Of a DNA stretch of 64,000 nt, positions 33,691-46,640 are shown one piece after another. Below the pieces are notes generated by a model, which had not been told where the DNA came from, did no database searches, and was given only the letters and a program-made list of their open reading frames with translations. Position 1 is the stretch's first letter, and each line of letters begins with the position of its first letter. The stretch is from contig JAVUNC010000025.1 of assembly GCA_032173965.1 (NCBI GenBank), positions 17,498,001 to 17,562,000 of the forward strand, read 5' to 3'. Source of the DNA: Sitta carolinensis. Lineage: Eukaryota; Chordata; Aves; Passeriformes; Sittidae. The position numbers and the translations under genes are program-made.

Positions 33691-35456
33691 GGGAGTTGCT
33701 TCTTTGTTCCACCTGCAAAATGAATGAAGGTTCAGCTATCAGTTCATTTAAAAATATGCTGGTTCAATACTGCTCTTTAGTTGTCCTTTGATTAGTAGTA
33801 TTTCCAATTTGGAAAAAAAAACTAGTGTCTGAAGTAACGTTATAGGTAGTGACATTTTCTTCCTTTTTTAAGGTAATGGTTTCTGTGAAATTCTTCATGA
33901 ATAGGGGATATTTCAATTTGGTTTTATTTCACTTTTAGTTTGAGACATTTCATTCAGCTTATGAAGGTATTTTCTGTCATAGTAGATTAAAAGAGGAAAA
34001 ACAACATCAATTGAATTTGTCATCATTTTACCCTTGCTCTGAGGTCCGTAATGCTCTGTGAGACTTACTCGTCTTCATTTCCAGGGCTTCTGATGGAAAT
34101 TTCCCTTTGAAAGTGGGTCATATCAGTCCTGACTTTCTTGCCTGTCACTTGCAGTTTCTGATTCAAACCAAAACAACAAAGAAGAATTTTTGCTGGAAAG
34201 CTGTCAAGAAGAATACAAGCTGTCCTTAATCTGTTACAGAGGCACACTGCTCGTTTTGTAGGCTTTGGAGTCCTGCTCTCCCAGGCTGGCCCCGTAACAA
34301 CAAACTCTCCTTTCTAGTCAAGAGAAACAGTGAACCTGAACCTGGCTCCAGCCAATCCTGGTAGCAGAACCAAGCAAAGCCACAGTCCAGCCCGTGAATA
34401 TAGACAGCCGGTTCTGCAAACACGAAAGAGGAAGACAGTTTTTGTTGAAGAATGATCATTCTGCTTGATTACAGCACATACTTTTCATATGGTTTGGAGT
34501 TTTTTTGCTATTGGTGCTAACAATAACATAATGTAAGTCTTCTTTATATTAAGTTTATTTGTAAATTTTATGAACTGGAAAGAAAAAAAGAAAGCAAAGC
34601 AATAAAAAATGAGGACAACAAACAATTAGGAAAATAGGAAGAAGAGATATGAATAGAAGTATTTGTCTGGGTGCAAGAAAACGAGGGAGATAATTGACAG
34701 TGTTCATTTACTATTAAAATAAGATTTCTGATTATAAAACAAGAAACCTCTGGTTATTTTAGTACAGGTGTAATTTTCATGGCTAAAAGCATCCTTTTGC
34801 CTTTTGTCTTGCTATTTGAGGCTAAAATTCAACAAAATCAGTCAAAATACTTCTCTAGCTTGTGGGCAAACATGCACCAGATGAGTTTTGCCAGCGACTG
34901 TGCCAGATGGATTAAGCTTATAGGGGGCAGACTAGTCCTAATCAGTCAGTCACCATCCCTGAGCTTGTCTTTTCCACCTGAGAAAATACAATCAGCCTTT
35001 CACTCTTCTCTTACATCACCCCACGGTGACTTTTCAGTCACTTACCCACCTGGTAATTTTTTATTTTAATAAATAATAAGGATCAGAATAAGCAAACAAG
35101 GTTTCCATTAAATATTTAAAAGGCCAGTGCTGTGGCTGCTGCAGACTATACACACTTTCCAAAGTCCTTTAACGACAGTTTTCATTCACAGAAGATAAGC
35201 ATGAGAATATATATGACATTGCCCTGACTGCTTAAGAAAACCTCTGTGCTGATCCCTCAGTAGCCCTGAGATTTTTATCATTCAAGCTTAACTGATAGGA
35301 AGGCTCCTACAGCAACATCCTCCCAACCCACCCACTTGGCACTTAAACAATTATAGGTCCTTTCCTACACAAGTGTAAATCTTCCTGCCCTCATGGCATT
35401 TCTGCCAGACCTCAGCACCGGAGTGCACAGGTATTTATTTTGTAAGGGAGGAAAAT
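33691..35456. other. AT-rich non-coding spacer
   Basis: No gene is called. A weak candidate minus-strand exon lies at 34,069-34,157 (see findings). The remainder is AT-rich with scattered A-rich stretches. Confidence 0.5.
34069..34157 (-). other. Candidate 89-bp minus-strand exon (weak)
   Basis: On the minus strand a T-rich tract ending TTTGAATCAG precedes 34,157, and a perfect GTAAGT follows 34,069. The 89 bp is open in one frame (phase 0 in, phase 2 out) and encodes a hydrophilic, charged peptide of no recognised family. The unspliced frame stops at the donor itself (GAG TAA). Chance remains the default explanation. Confidence 0.15.
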
Positions 35457-35482
35457 AAAAAAAAAAAAAAAAAAAAAAAAAA
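35457..35482. repeat. 26-base poly(A)
   Basis: A run of 26 A follows GGAAAAT and is followed by TTATTAAAGC. It could be the tail of a + strand retroposon, but nothing recognisable lies to the left. Confidence 0.95.
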
Positions 35483-35589
35483 TTATTAAAGCTTTGGGTT
35501 TTTTTCCTGGCCTTCAACCAAGCACATGAGATGTGTACCTCAGAAGGCAACAGTTATGGAAAACTCTGATGGGTAAGAGGAAATTTCCC

Positions 35590-36020
35590 TCCCCACACCC
35601 TGGCAGCCCTGCCGTGCTCTTCAGCACAGAGAGTGCAGCCTGGGCTAAGAGCCCGTGCTCACCCTGGCACTATCCCCACTCCCCGGGGGGAGTCTGCTCA
35701 GGAGGGAAGGGGCTCACCCAGCAGTGTTAGGAGCATCCCTGCTGCCTCCGGAGTTTGGTTATGGAGCTGCCTTTCCTGTGCCGTAGCTGGTGGTGGCAGA
35801 CGAGGGGTCCCGCTGGGAAAGAGCAGCGAAGAGCAGCTCTCTTGGAGGCCATAGGAAGGAAGCCCGATGATCATTATGAAGACATCACGTGGAAGTGTTT
35901 TAGAAAGGTGGCTGTACCGTGGCTGCGCGGGAGCAGCAGGAGCCCTGGGATCCCTGTGGTGACGGCGTTGAGGGTGTTGCACTCTCCTGACGCCTCAAAT
36001 GCAGCGTGCAACTCCGTGTG
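35590..36020. promoter_or_regulatory. GC-rich, CpG-containing patch
   Basis: The composition rises clearly above the surrounding AT-rich DNA, with scattered CpGs (CCCCGGGGGG, GACGAGGGG, TGCGCGGGAG, GACGGCG). Open frames on both strands cover it and none has a domain. It might be an unmethylated regulatory region or an unrecognised exon. Confidence 0.25.
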
Positions 36021-39000
36021 ATGGGGAACATTTTCAGCTCACAGTCGCGGGCAGCAGCTGCAGTGATACAGACAACAAACGAGCAGAAGGAAGAGAGAAT
36101 AACTGTGATCTTTAACGAGATTTTCTGTGCTTAATTTTTTTGTGGTCCAACAAAATCTGGAACAAAAGAGAATGAAAGATCAGAGGAGTCAGATCATCCC
36201 AGGGCATCTGATGCTACCATAAGCCATTTCAGCTTTACTTACATAATTTTATTGTCAAACACAGCATGATGTTAAGCATGTACATATATAACACTGGGGC
36301 TTCCTGTTCCAGGTCCACTGCTCCATTAACCAGTAACATCAATTCACATGTTAAGGGACAAAAAAAAGAGATATTAAGGATTATTAAGGATTAGAGGTGG
36401 ACTAAAGCAAAATTTAAGCTCAATCCCCACTTAAAACAGGCAGTTCAAATCTTTCTTCCTGGTCAAATCTGAGTGCCTCAGGTTCTGATAACTGCAGTAT
36501 CTGGCTGCACACCCTCACTGTTAAACTTGGGAGGATCTGTAGCTGTAGGGGTGGTGTGCTCCTATCTGAAAAGAAATATCCATCCAGGGTCCTAGTGGAG
36601 CCTTGTGCTCTGACATAAAATCTATTTGACCGTTTAAGACACCCAGGCACTCTTTTTTTTTAGGTGTTGCTCAGCTGTCCCATCAGCTGAAAGGGAGGCT
36701 GTAATTTACAGCAGCAGCTCACCAGATTCCCAGCTATCACCTACCAATTAATCTACCACAGCCCTCTCGCTTGGAGCCTTGCTTCCAGAAAAGGATTGCC
36801 AGTTTTTTCTGCCTTTTTGTTATACATCCCTGAGAAGCAATCTAACCTGACAAAGGATTTTTCAGACCCACCAACACAAGCATCTTCACTGGGGATATAT
36901 GAACCAGTAACCTCAGCTGTATTCCCAAAATGGTCTTCAGAGTTAAAGGTTTGGCTAGTTTGACTGCATTACATCCTTGTCCTGGTCTGCCTTCCTGTAC
37001 TGACGGCAAGAAGATGAACAAGCAGCACCATCTCTGTTCAACTCTGGAGCCAAAACCAGGGACAACAAAACTACCCCAAGACATCCACAGCACAGTTTTC
37101 TGTAGGAAAGCAGTGGAGGAGTGCTAGAGCAATGCAGGTCTGTAGCACCTTGCACCTTTGGAAAAGATGGAAGGGTTGCCAGAGAGGTCCTGGGAGAGCT
37201 TGAGGGGTGCTGTGGAGAGGAATGAGAGTTGGCAGGAGGGCAGGAGGAGGAACCTTCTTGACATGCTGCAGGGGATAGTGGTGGGAAGAGCAGCAGGGAT
37301 GGCTGCAGGGACATTCTGGCATTAGCAGGGGAAATCCAGAAACATGCCACTGCTCTGCTGTGCCATCTGTGATGCTGAGGAAACCCTCCAGTCTTGCCAA
37401 TGCAGATGTTGTGCTGGAGCAGCAAATACCCCACAGCAGCTGGCATCCAGTGTTGCCTCTCACCGGAGCCAGTGCTAACCTGTGGGCTCCCAGCCCTTCT
37501 CCAGCCAGGTTCCCTCTCTGCTGCCACAGCAAGCCCGTTGTCCTGTGCAGCTGCTGCCAGGCAGGCTGTCCTGTTAAGGATATTCCCATCCTCAATGGTT
37601 TAGGATCAAGATGCCCCCCTGAGATCCAGATGCCCCTGCAAGTGCCTTTGCATAGGTGTCCTGAAATGCTGCAGCAAGCACAGCCTGCCGTCCAAAAGAG
37701 GCTATTCAGCCTCACAGCTCATTTATAATCAGAAAGGCAGATGTTTGCCAGAGTCACACTGACTGAAGCACGGGGAGCCATCGGGGTCCATGCACCCTCT
37801 GCCTACTTTGCCAGCTGGGGATGCCGGGCACAGCGTGCTGCTGGGCATGGATGAAGAATGAGACTCCGAGGAGGATGCAGAATAAGGAGTTGCCAAGTGG
37901 AGACCACATTTCTGATCACAGGGGAATTTCATGCTCCATCAGTACCACAAGCTCATGCACAGATGAAATATTATGCAGTGCAAGAACCCCTTCATCATAT
38001 AAATCAAGGCAAGGAAGCATGAACAAAGCCCTTTCTGTACTCCTGCCCAACGACCTCACTGCTTCACAGGGTGAATGCCACAAACTCAACTTCATGACTG
38101 AAGCCTCTTGCTAAAAGATGAATTTCATGCTTTTCCCAGGCTGCGGACTCATTCGTGGGACTGTCAGAGAGCTAACCTTTTCCTGTTAATCTGTTCTCCG
38201 TCTTAATAAGAATACAACAAAGCAGAAGCACTCTTAGACTTAAAACCAAGAATACATAGAAAGGCAGAGTTTAAACTGCCTTTCTGCAGAGGCAGTGAGC
38301 ATCCAGCACTGATAATGATATTGAAAGTGGGGATTAAGCAGCACAGCGCTGAGGGAGCCAGCATATGGCAGCCCATTGACCTGTCCCATATGCAGCAGCT
38401 ATTGTTCCGTCCCCACTGTCCCACAGCAGCCTACTCACACTTTTGTGTTGCACGAGGGCCAGGGCCAAGGCTGGGATCTGGAAAAACTTGACATTTACAC
38501 ATGAATTGTGCAACACTGCTGCACGGAGAGCCAGGGTGACCTGTGCCATTAAGCAGGGTCTCAGTAATGAGGCTCAGCAGAAAATAAAAAGACCCGAAGC
38601 AGCATTGGGGAAGTTGCTCTGGGTATGCTGGAGGAGAGGGTCTTACTTCCTGGCTTCATGCTTTCTTGGGCATTGCGGGGTGGGGTAGGATCCGATTTAA
38701 CTGCTGAAGTGCTGGGGGTTTGGCATGGTTGGCAGACATCGTAGGAAATTAATTTCCAGGGCTGCAGGCTTTTTCCACTGAGCAGGAGAATACAGAAATC
38801 TTCACCCTAAAAAACAAGGAGAGCAGTTTCTGATGATGGGATTGCCCTCAGCTCTGTTAACCAGCCGTAGCTGTTTCTTTGGCTCCTGGCTGAATGGTGA
38901 GAGGATCGCTCCAAATCACAGGAGAAGACAGTGCTTGCCAAGCCTGAAGAAGACCCTCCCCCCGGCCCCACGGGGCTGGAGTGTCTCCTGTGGAGCAGTC

Positions 39001-39479
39001 ATGAGGAGTTCCCCCTGGCCGGGGCACTGCTGCAGGGCACGGGCTGCTGGCTCCTGGGCTGTGCCTGGACACTGGGCTCAGCCCCATCCCTCCTCTGCCT
39101 CTCCAAAGCATGCAGCCCTCTCCCTTGGTCACCACAGCTCGAAGCCATCTCTGAGAGCACTGCCCGGGGAGCTGCACCTCTCTCCTGGGGTGCTCTGGGC
39201 TGCCCCATCAAGGGGTAGAGCTACGGCTGTTTCAGCTGCCCCTTCAAATTGCCAGGGTTCCCCACAGCCACCAAACGGCAGGACTGGAGATGGCAGCATC
39301 AGAGCAACAAAACCCAAACACAGAGGAACCCATGAGCAGGCACATACCTTTCCTCAGAGAGCTATTTGCTCCTGCTCAACTGACTGGTAGGAAGAGACCT
39401 CATAGGCAGAACTGGATTCCACATAATCCTCTATGAAAAATACATTAATATCTCTCACTGCTTGTAGTTGTTCCTGGCA
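36021..39479. other. Non-coding spacer
   Basis: No gene is supported. A 10-bp two-copy duplication lies at 36,372-36,391. The region 36,955-37,728 has three overlapping frames of 122-214 codons on both strands with Cys/His/Ser/Pro-rich translations and no domain. The 185-codon frame at 38,833-39,390 is similar. All look like GC-rich chance frames. Confidence 0.5.
36372..36391. repeat. Two-copy tandem duplication, period 10 bp
   Basis: ATTAAGGATT occurs twice in direct tandem. Confidence 0.85.
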
Positions 39480-39920
39480 GCTTTCACAGTGTAGGACCAC
39501 CAAAGGACTCCCAGATTAATTTAAATGATACAGCTATTTTTAAATCCTATAAGCCATTAATCCCAAACATGTTTTTTAGCCAGAGCTCTACATATTTACT
39601 TGATTTCTATCTAAAGCCATAAACTAAGCCTTGCTCATTGAGGAGATTTCAAAATTCTTGAGCCAAGATTGTCCTAGTGGGCATTTTAAGAGCTTTTGGA
39701 GCATGGTTTTTATTTGGAGCTACCTTTGACTGAATTTTTCATACAGCCTTTCATCATACACTGGAAGCCCCACTTTCCCCCTTATGCTGTCACAACTGTT
39801 AAGCCAAAATTGCTGCAAGTACAAGGTTGTGAACATCAAGGAAAGAAAAGATGTCCTCCTGTCATAAGATAATATTAGTCATCATGACCTGAATTATTCT
39901 GTGAGTCATTGGATATTAGG
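39480..39920. promoter_or_regulatory. Possible conserved non-coding element (AT-rich)
   Basis: This AT-rich block contains ATTAATTTAAATGAT, GCCATTAATCC and CATAAACTAAG words and has no open frame of note or repeat signature. It is a candidate enhancer by composition only. Confidence 0.2.
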
Positions 39921-41773
39921 ATAAACGACTTCCCTATGCTTGTGGCTAAGCACAGAAGTGGGCTTCCAGGGTGGATGAGCAATCTTCATTTTCATAAATA
40001 GTTGAAATTCGACTGGACATTACCTTAGGCAACCTGGTCTCATTTGCCCTGTTTTGAGCAGCTTCATCAGCTGCAGGTTGAATCCCATGCTGCAAAGGCT
40101 TCTTCCCCAGGGGAGACAGAGAGCACAGGAATGGCCCTTGCTTGCACAAAGCTCACACAGCATCACATGCACTACACAAGTCCTGTCGTGGGGCAGAATG
40201 TGCTGGCTTGGCCAATACTCACAAGGTCATACAGCTTAAGCTGGAACTTATACCTGTCTCTTCTGTGCCCAGCCTGCCAGAGCTCTGCCTGCAGTGTACA
40301 ATGTGGATATGATTTTCCTTGCTGAGGTCAAAGTGCAATGTAGGAACAAAAACATAATGGAATTTTCTCAGTGAATTCACTATGAAATTGGCTTAGAAAT
40401 TTTTGGAAGAAGCAAGAAGAAGCATTTAGCAATCACTGTGATGTTTTCTATTCAGTCTGCCTCAAAACTATCCTCTCACTCTGAATCACATTCTGTGCCT
40501 GGCTAAACCACAATCCCTCACTTTCATTATCTGACCTGCTTTTCAACCCCTTATCTTCCAGAAAGAAATTACACCTGATTAAATCCAAACGAAATCCCCA
40601 ACCTCCAGCCCCCTTTGTGGAGTGAAAAGGCAGAGAGAGACTGTTCCTGCTGCCCACCATGCCACACAGTGCTGGCAGTGATGCTCTGGTACCACTGAGG
40701 ATCAGCAGTGCTGGTACCACAGAAAGGGAGAGGTCTGCACTGCACAAAAGCAGGAGCTGCAGGCAGCAGAAGGCACCCAGCAATGTGCACAGGATGAAAG
40801 TGAGAACAGAGAAACCTGATAAAACCAGTGGGAAAGAGACTTGGTTTCACAGAAAGACAGTCACAAGCTACAGCCAGTGGAATACTCTTCTTCACATCCT
40901 GGCATTGAAAACAAGGCAAAGGCTGCTTAGACTCCCCCAGTGCTGTGCTTCCCGGCTGGGGTGAGTGCAGGGAGCAAAGCCTTTATGTGATTTATTCATT
41001 ACATACTGAATTTAGCCAAAGGCCAGCCCATCCTGTGAGCACCAAGGACCTGTCAGCAGCTGAATGGGAGCATTGTGCGTCAGCTGCTGCTGTCAGAAAC
41101 CTGGTCTGCACTCAGCAGCCATCTGCAACAGCTCCTTTCTGGCAAGGAGCACTTAAATTACTCACTCCCTTGGTGGCATGCAGACCCTTGTGTCTTTGTC
41201 CACCCCTTGTAGGGAGGGTTTTTCACCGAGGTCTGTGCTGCAGGAGGCAGGGACGAAAGAGACTTCTTAGTGGGAAAGAGGCAAGATCCCATCAGCAGAG
41301 CAAGAGCAAGCAGGGCAGGGCCCTTGCTCCCTGGCCTTACAGAATGAGTGTGAAGGCAAGAAAAGCAAACCCATGTTATAAATCCAGGCCTTTGGAGGGG
41401 TCACATAAAGGTTTAGAAAACAACTGATCCCTTGAAAACTTTTCGTTTAGAAACAGCTGGGCTGAAGTTGTCATGTTTCTTTGGTTTTTGAATATTGGGA
41501 CACCAGACAAACATGTTCAAGCCTCTAAATCAATATACTGGAGGTGCACTTGAAGAGTAGAAGCTCCATGGTTTTTTTCCCTTTTTCACCCCAGGTTTTA
41601 CACTGTGTTAATTCACGATTCTTTCCAAGCCTGATGTGCACCATGAGGGGAAGAAGAACCAAGTCCTTGGGGATTCTGCTGGCGTCTCCTCTGTAGCTGA
41701 GCTGATGCAACAGGCTGCACTGAAAGGGAAGACCACTGCTTGAGAAAGGAGATTAGTGGGGAGCTTCTATTCT
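39921..41773. other. Non-coding spacer
   Basis: No gene is recognised. The frames at 40,448-40,964 overlap on opposite strands. The 160-codon frame at 40,945-41,427 has no domain or splice support. Confidence 0.5.
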
Positions 41774-41828
41774 TGCTGTAACTCCGTTGAGCTAATGGGA
41801 GTCACACCACAGATTAGTTTGGATCAGG
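41774..41828. repeat. Small ancient interspersed repeat (clearest copy)
   Basis: The stretch TGTAACTCCGTTGAGCTAAT followed by GGGAGTCACACCACAGATTA and TTTGGATCAGG closely parallels a family remembered as TGTAACTCCATTGACTTCAA / TGGAGTTACACC...GATTAATTTGGCCCAGG, given here in separate words. The centre is an imperfect inverted repeat. It shares CCGNTGA...GGAGTCAC with 19,280-19,319. Confidence 0.5.
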
Positions 41829-44800
41829 TTTTTTACTTGACCATCATTAGAAAGGAAGGCTGCTCAGGTTTGAGACACTGCACTGAGACACAAAGACACT
41901 GTGTCCTTTGTAATGCAAATGTGTTTTCTGCTTCAATAGGCTTCAGAGAATGATGGACAAAAAAAAACATTGCACAGAGATGTCTGTGGCTTCACTCTCA
42001 TTCTTCTGTGATGTGCATCTTCAAAAGAAGGCATTTTAATTTGACAGATGGACATTTAATCATAAATAATAATGTATACTGGTTCTTAAGTCAAAAGCAC
42101 ATGGCACCTCTGCACCTGTAGCCACTCTCCCTAATAAAGGAAGCCTCCCCTCTTCCAGATTATCCAGCCCATTCCTTTTTCCATCTCCCCAGAAAATATG
42201 CCTGCCCTTCCAAGCAGATCCACCCAGCAGAGCCCTGCAAGTGCCTGTCTCTGCTTGCGTGGCAGGCTGCAGCGTGGTGAGAGACTTGTTTACAGCTGTG
42301 GGGTCCACTACAGCAGCTTTGAAACTGCCCTGAAAACTGCTTGAACACATCTTGCCTCCTAATTGCTACAGATGGAGCAGGAAATGTTACTTTGAGTGTT
42401 AGGTTAAAGGCTTGTCCTGAGTGGAAATATTATGATCTCCAGGCTACAGCTGGTTTTAGCCTGTTTCCCGAAGTAAACAAGGTTTATAGGATCAGGCTTT
42501 GTGAGTTCATCTGCAACTATCTACTGCCAATAGGTTTTCAACTCATTGGCCAACATTTTGACCGGACAGTGGAGGTTTAAAAGCTGTCATTTTTCTTCCA
42601 GGTTATGAAATTTAACTATGAAAAAATGGGAAAAATCCTGCCAGTGTTTACCCAGATGAAAGGCTGATAAACTTAGCTCTAATAGACATCAGATAACTGT
42701 GCTAGGAAGGATGGAATGGAAAGGATGAAGGAGACTGAGGCAGACAACTGCAATTACTCCCTGAACCGCTACAAACACCTTCCCTTATGATTTGCCTCTA
42801 CAAGAAATGATTAGCAAAAAATTTCATCTCTTCCCACCACAGGCCCAAAAATAGTGGCTAAGTTTTCAAAAGAGCACCCATGCTGTCTAAAGCACTGGCC
42901 AGAGGCAGCATCCCAGAAGACACAGAATGCTGAGAATTCTGGAGAGTTCACCCTGTTGAGGGAGTGGAGCTTCCCTGAAGCTCTCTGACTGAGCAGTGCA
43001 AAACAGCCTGGGGGCACTTGTCCCTGGGGAGCCACAGCACCTCACGGTGTTCTTAATGGCTCTGTGGTGATCAGGGTCTGCAGGATTGTAATGGGGTATG
43101 GGGACACTTAAAGGAATTGCAAGGTTTAGCTTGTTCAGAAATCTTGAAGAGATTAATTTTTCTTCCGGAGCACTTGCCTGCTAGTCATGGCCATTCCACA
43201 GGGAGAGCAGTGAAAGCCTTGGCTCTCCACCCACCAGGGGAAACCTGCTTACCCTAGAGAGGAAAAACAAACACAGTGATGCCAGATACAGGGACCTCCA
43301 GGCCCATTGTTTCCACAGCTCTGGTCTGTGTCTCAGCAAAGACATAACTCAGCTTCCTTTCTCTTCAGAGCTTTTATTCCTTCTCTTGCCTCTGCCACCT
43401 TTGCAGGACATGAATATCAGAAGGTACACAGGCACTGTCTCAGTAGCAGCATTGGGATAGTGGTGGGATGAGGGGACCTCAGCACTGGTCTTACAGACTT
43501 GATGGAAAAAGGGAACACAAAATACTGTGCTCTGTCCTTCCCTTCTAGCACATTCCCTGTGTTTTCTGTCACTAAAACCTAGAAATGTAGTGTATTTTCA
43601 CCCATTGCTGTGGAAATTTAAACAGAGCATCACTAACAGACCATGGGATAGAAAATGTGCCTGGTGTGCAGAGACCACTAGCCAGTGTTTGCCCGTGTCC
43701 ACCTGCCCAGGGCTGCCTGCTGGGGCCTGTCTCACATTTGAGTAAGGAGGCTCCCTGGGCAGAGACACCCTCCCGAGGTTGTGCTTGGCACAATGGCGCT
43801 GCAGTTAGGATTGTGTGTTACAACAATAATAGACAATATAACATGCTAAATTAACTTGACACAGACATGACAAACAGAAGAAGAAAGGGACTAAGGCTGG
43901 GTCTGTGTGCAGCATCAGGGGGAAAAAAGGGGGCTATTTCATACCAAGATCTGCCCAGACATGTACATGTGGGCTCTGCTCCTGTCCTTCCCTTCAGAAG
44001 TCATTCAGCTTCTGAGAGTTTCCACAGATGGGCAACATACACTTTTATAAGGATGAATTTACAGCCAAGTGGTGAGGCAGTGACAACCAGAGACATTTAG
44101 GCTGTGGGCTGGGAAGGATGTGTGGGGCCAGCTTCAGCCTAGATCTGAGATTCATTTTGGAAGGCACTAAAACCCACATGATTTGTGCTTGCAAGAAGCC
44201 TTGTTTCTGGTTTAAAAGGATTTAATTCAAGTCTGGGTCATGTTTTCTAGGCAGTCTGGAGATATTCCAGGGGATTCATTTTGCGATATTAGTGCTCACT
44301 TAATAGTGGGGGTATGTGTCCAGCAGACAGGAAGCACCCTGTAACACGTCGGGTCTGTGTTTAGAAAGACTGAGGAGATTTAAAAATTCTGTGGATTTGC
44401 CTGCTTTTGAAGTCAAATCAGCTCTAACCAAAAAACTTTGAATGCAATCTGTAAAATCATTTCAGGGCTTTGTATTACTGTCATGGGCTTAAGGGAAGCC
44501 CAGGAATAGCTCTTCCTCGAAGTGACAGGCTGCTGCAGACAGGCTTTGGCTCCAAAAAGGTCCTAACCAAGCACGTACACTTCTCTAACTGTAAGAGAAA
44601 TTTGGATTTGCCTCCTGATGGACACTCAGCTCGGCAGGGTCTGACAATCCTTGTAAACTATTCCTGGGGAGAGACTTGCAGCACTGCCTCTCCTCCTTAC
44701 CTGCTGCTGCTCCGAGGGGGAAAACACCCTTTTAGTTGTTCCCTTTGCAGATGTGAACAACACATTCACAGCAGGAGTGGCAAATTGGTGACAAATTACA

Positions 44801-46329
44801 GCCTAGGTGGAGCACCATGTCCACATGCATGATGCTTCATCACTGCAAGGACATTTGCTCCTCTCACTGCCAATCCAAGCCTGCAAGCCCTGGCTCCACG
44901 TGGCTGGTGGGACACGAGCCCTGGGGCTGCTGCACAGGAGCAATGGGGCTCCTGGCAAAGCCAGCCTGAGGGCGGGGGGCTGCACGGGTGGTCTCCACTT
45001 GTCCTGGTGGTCCTCTGCATTGAGCTCCTCCACGGCAAGACAGGCCCTTTCCAGAGCTGGGATGCTCCTGGCTGGAATGAGGGGCCACAGTCCCTCCCCA
45101 GCTGTAGGTGCTGCAGCACACATGGCTCCCCTGCCTGCTGACACCACCGTGCTCCAGGTCACCACCAGAGCACTGCCACCCAGGAACACTTACACCCCAC
45201 GGATCCCCCTGGGCTGGACAAAAAAGGAGGTTCTTTGTTGTCTCTCTTTGTGTTTTGTGTCCAAACCTTGTGTTACATTGCTGCACATTCAGACTCTTAC
45301 TTTGAGGGTGGTGGGGAGGAGCAGCAAGGATGACACAAGAGCAGGAGGGGAAGAGGTGTCCCCAGCAATGCAGCACACAACGTGGTCCTCATCATCCAGC
45401 TCTCTCTCATCTCCCTTTCTCATTCTCTTTCTCACAGATGCACAAAGAGGTTAATATTTGGTTAAAAAAAAAAAAAAAACAAAACAAAAAACCAGCAAGC
45501 AGGGTAATTTAAAACACACGTTTTGCAGCAAAGCAGTGTTCAGTGTAAACAAAGCATTAAACTGAAAAGATCCATATGCAGTTGTTATCAGTTATTGCAT
45601 TTTTTTTAAAGAAGGAAATCTAATACATTTAAAATAAACCCATAGCATGAAATAAAATAAACTATGGTCTTGGTTAGTTTGGTTTGATTTTTTAATTTAA
45701 TGAGGAAAAGAGCACTCTGATAAAGTAATCCTTTCAGAAGGAAAGGCCTGGGCAATGGTGAACATGTCAGCCACATGTTGAGGGATGATTAAAGCCTAAC
45801 AAGACTCTCTTTCCCACAGTTTTTGAAGCCTTGCAATATTTCTGTGTTTAGGATAGCCCAGAACATCCTTCTGGACAGAGGGCCCCAACCGTACATAGCT
45901 CTTTGCAGAGAAGCCCTGTAAAAACGACTGACGAGTCCATAGCACTTAGGAATGGAGGAGACCTGGTAAAAACTGTGCACAGACTGACTTTAGGGGTTTG
46001 ATACAACAAAATTTTTTTTTAATTTTACAAAGGAGCCAATGGCTGCTAACAGCATAAATCCCGCCAAGAGTGGGAGGAAGAGATTTACCTTTCAAAGTCT
46101 GATCTGACCATTTCTCATTTTAAAAGTTCCTTAATGATGTGGCTGGCACCAGCATGCTACCTACATCCCTTTCATCCAGTGCCACAACCTAGAGAGGAGA
46201 GAATTGCATATGTAGATTAGTTATCAGCCATAGATAAATTAGAAAATTCTCCACTATTTTTTTTACAAACTTTAGCATTAGTTCAGGTATTTATGTCCTG
46301 ATGTGGAGCCTCCTGATTAAGAGGAAAAG
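41829..46329. other. Non-coding spacer
   Basis: No gene is supported. The GC-rich part at 44,800-45,460 contains a 215-codon + frame and 107-170-codon minus frames over the same DNA; none has a domain. An A-run lies at 45,464-45,479. The AT-rich stretch 45,500-45,720 holds nothing recognisable. Confidence 0.5.
45464..45479. repeat. A16 homopolymer followed by CAAAA-type repeats
   Basis: Sixteen A are followed by CAAAACAAAAAACC. It could be a decayed retroposon tail, but no body is recognised. Confidence 0.9.
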
Positions 46330-46640
46330 CAGCCTCACCGCAGAGCAGCTCATCGTCGGGCCAGGGCACCTGCGCCAATGGAGCAGCTGCAACCCGGGCT
46401 CCGCAGCTCCTGCTGCTGGAATCGCATCCAGCAGGGTGCCTGGGGCAGTGACTGAGCCAGGCTGCTGGCAGGCTGCATTGCTGCTCGATTTGCCAGAGCT
46501 TCCAACCCGTGCACGTGTTGGCTTTTCAGCAGAAACCAACCATGAGGCACTAAAGCACAGCACGGGGTAACCCGCAGAGCATCGCAGCTCCGGGCTCTGC
46601 AGGAGGGGGGACACCCATCCCAGAGGAAGTCTACCGATGA
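46330..46640. promoter_or_regulatory. CpG-rich patch
   Basis: About fifteen CpGs lie in 300 bp of GC-rich sequence (for example CATCGTCGGG, CTGCGCC, ACCCGGGCTCCGC, ATCGCAGCTCCGGGC) within an AT-rich neighbourhood. On the minus strand a donor-like GCG followed by GTGAGG occurs near 46,337, so this could be a first exon on that strand. The open frame there (46,291-46,776) has no domain. Confidence 0.3.

Noticed and set aside
36955..37728. 190- and 214-codon minus frames and a 122-codon plus frame
   Set aside because: They cover the same DNA in different frames, are rich in Cys/His/Ser/Pro and have no recognisable family.
38833..39390. 185-codon plus-strand frame
   Set aside because: No domain. 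Minus-strand frames overlap it, and the composition is that of translated GC-rich spacer.
39440..39490. Strong minus-strand donor AAG/GTATGTG at 39,344 with an acidic, Ser-rich open frame upstream
   Set aside because: The frame stops before the donor and there is no acceptor with a pyrimidine tract.
40686..40722. Direct repeat of CTGGTACCAC 23 bp apart
   Set aside because: Too short and isolated to distinguish from chance.
43250..43260. Excellent minus-strand acceptor (TTTGTTTTTCCTCTCTAG)
   Set aside because: No open frame or convincing donor follows; only a GC-type donor, with stops in all frames.
44807..45454. 215-codon plus-strand frame
   Set aside because: It lies in GC-rich DNA with 107-, 128- and 170-codon frames on the other strand. 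No domain, and it ends in Ser-rich low complexity.
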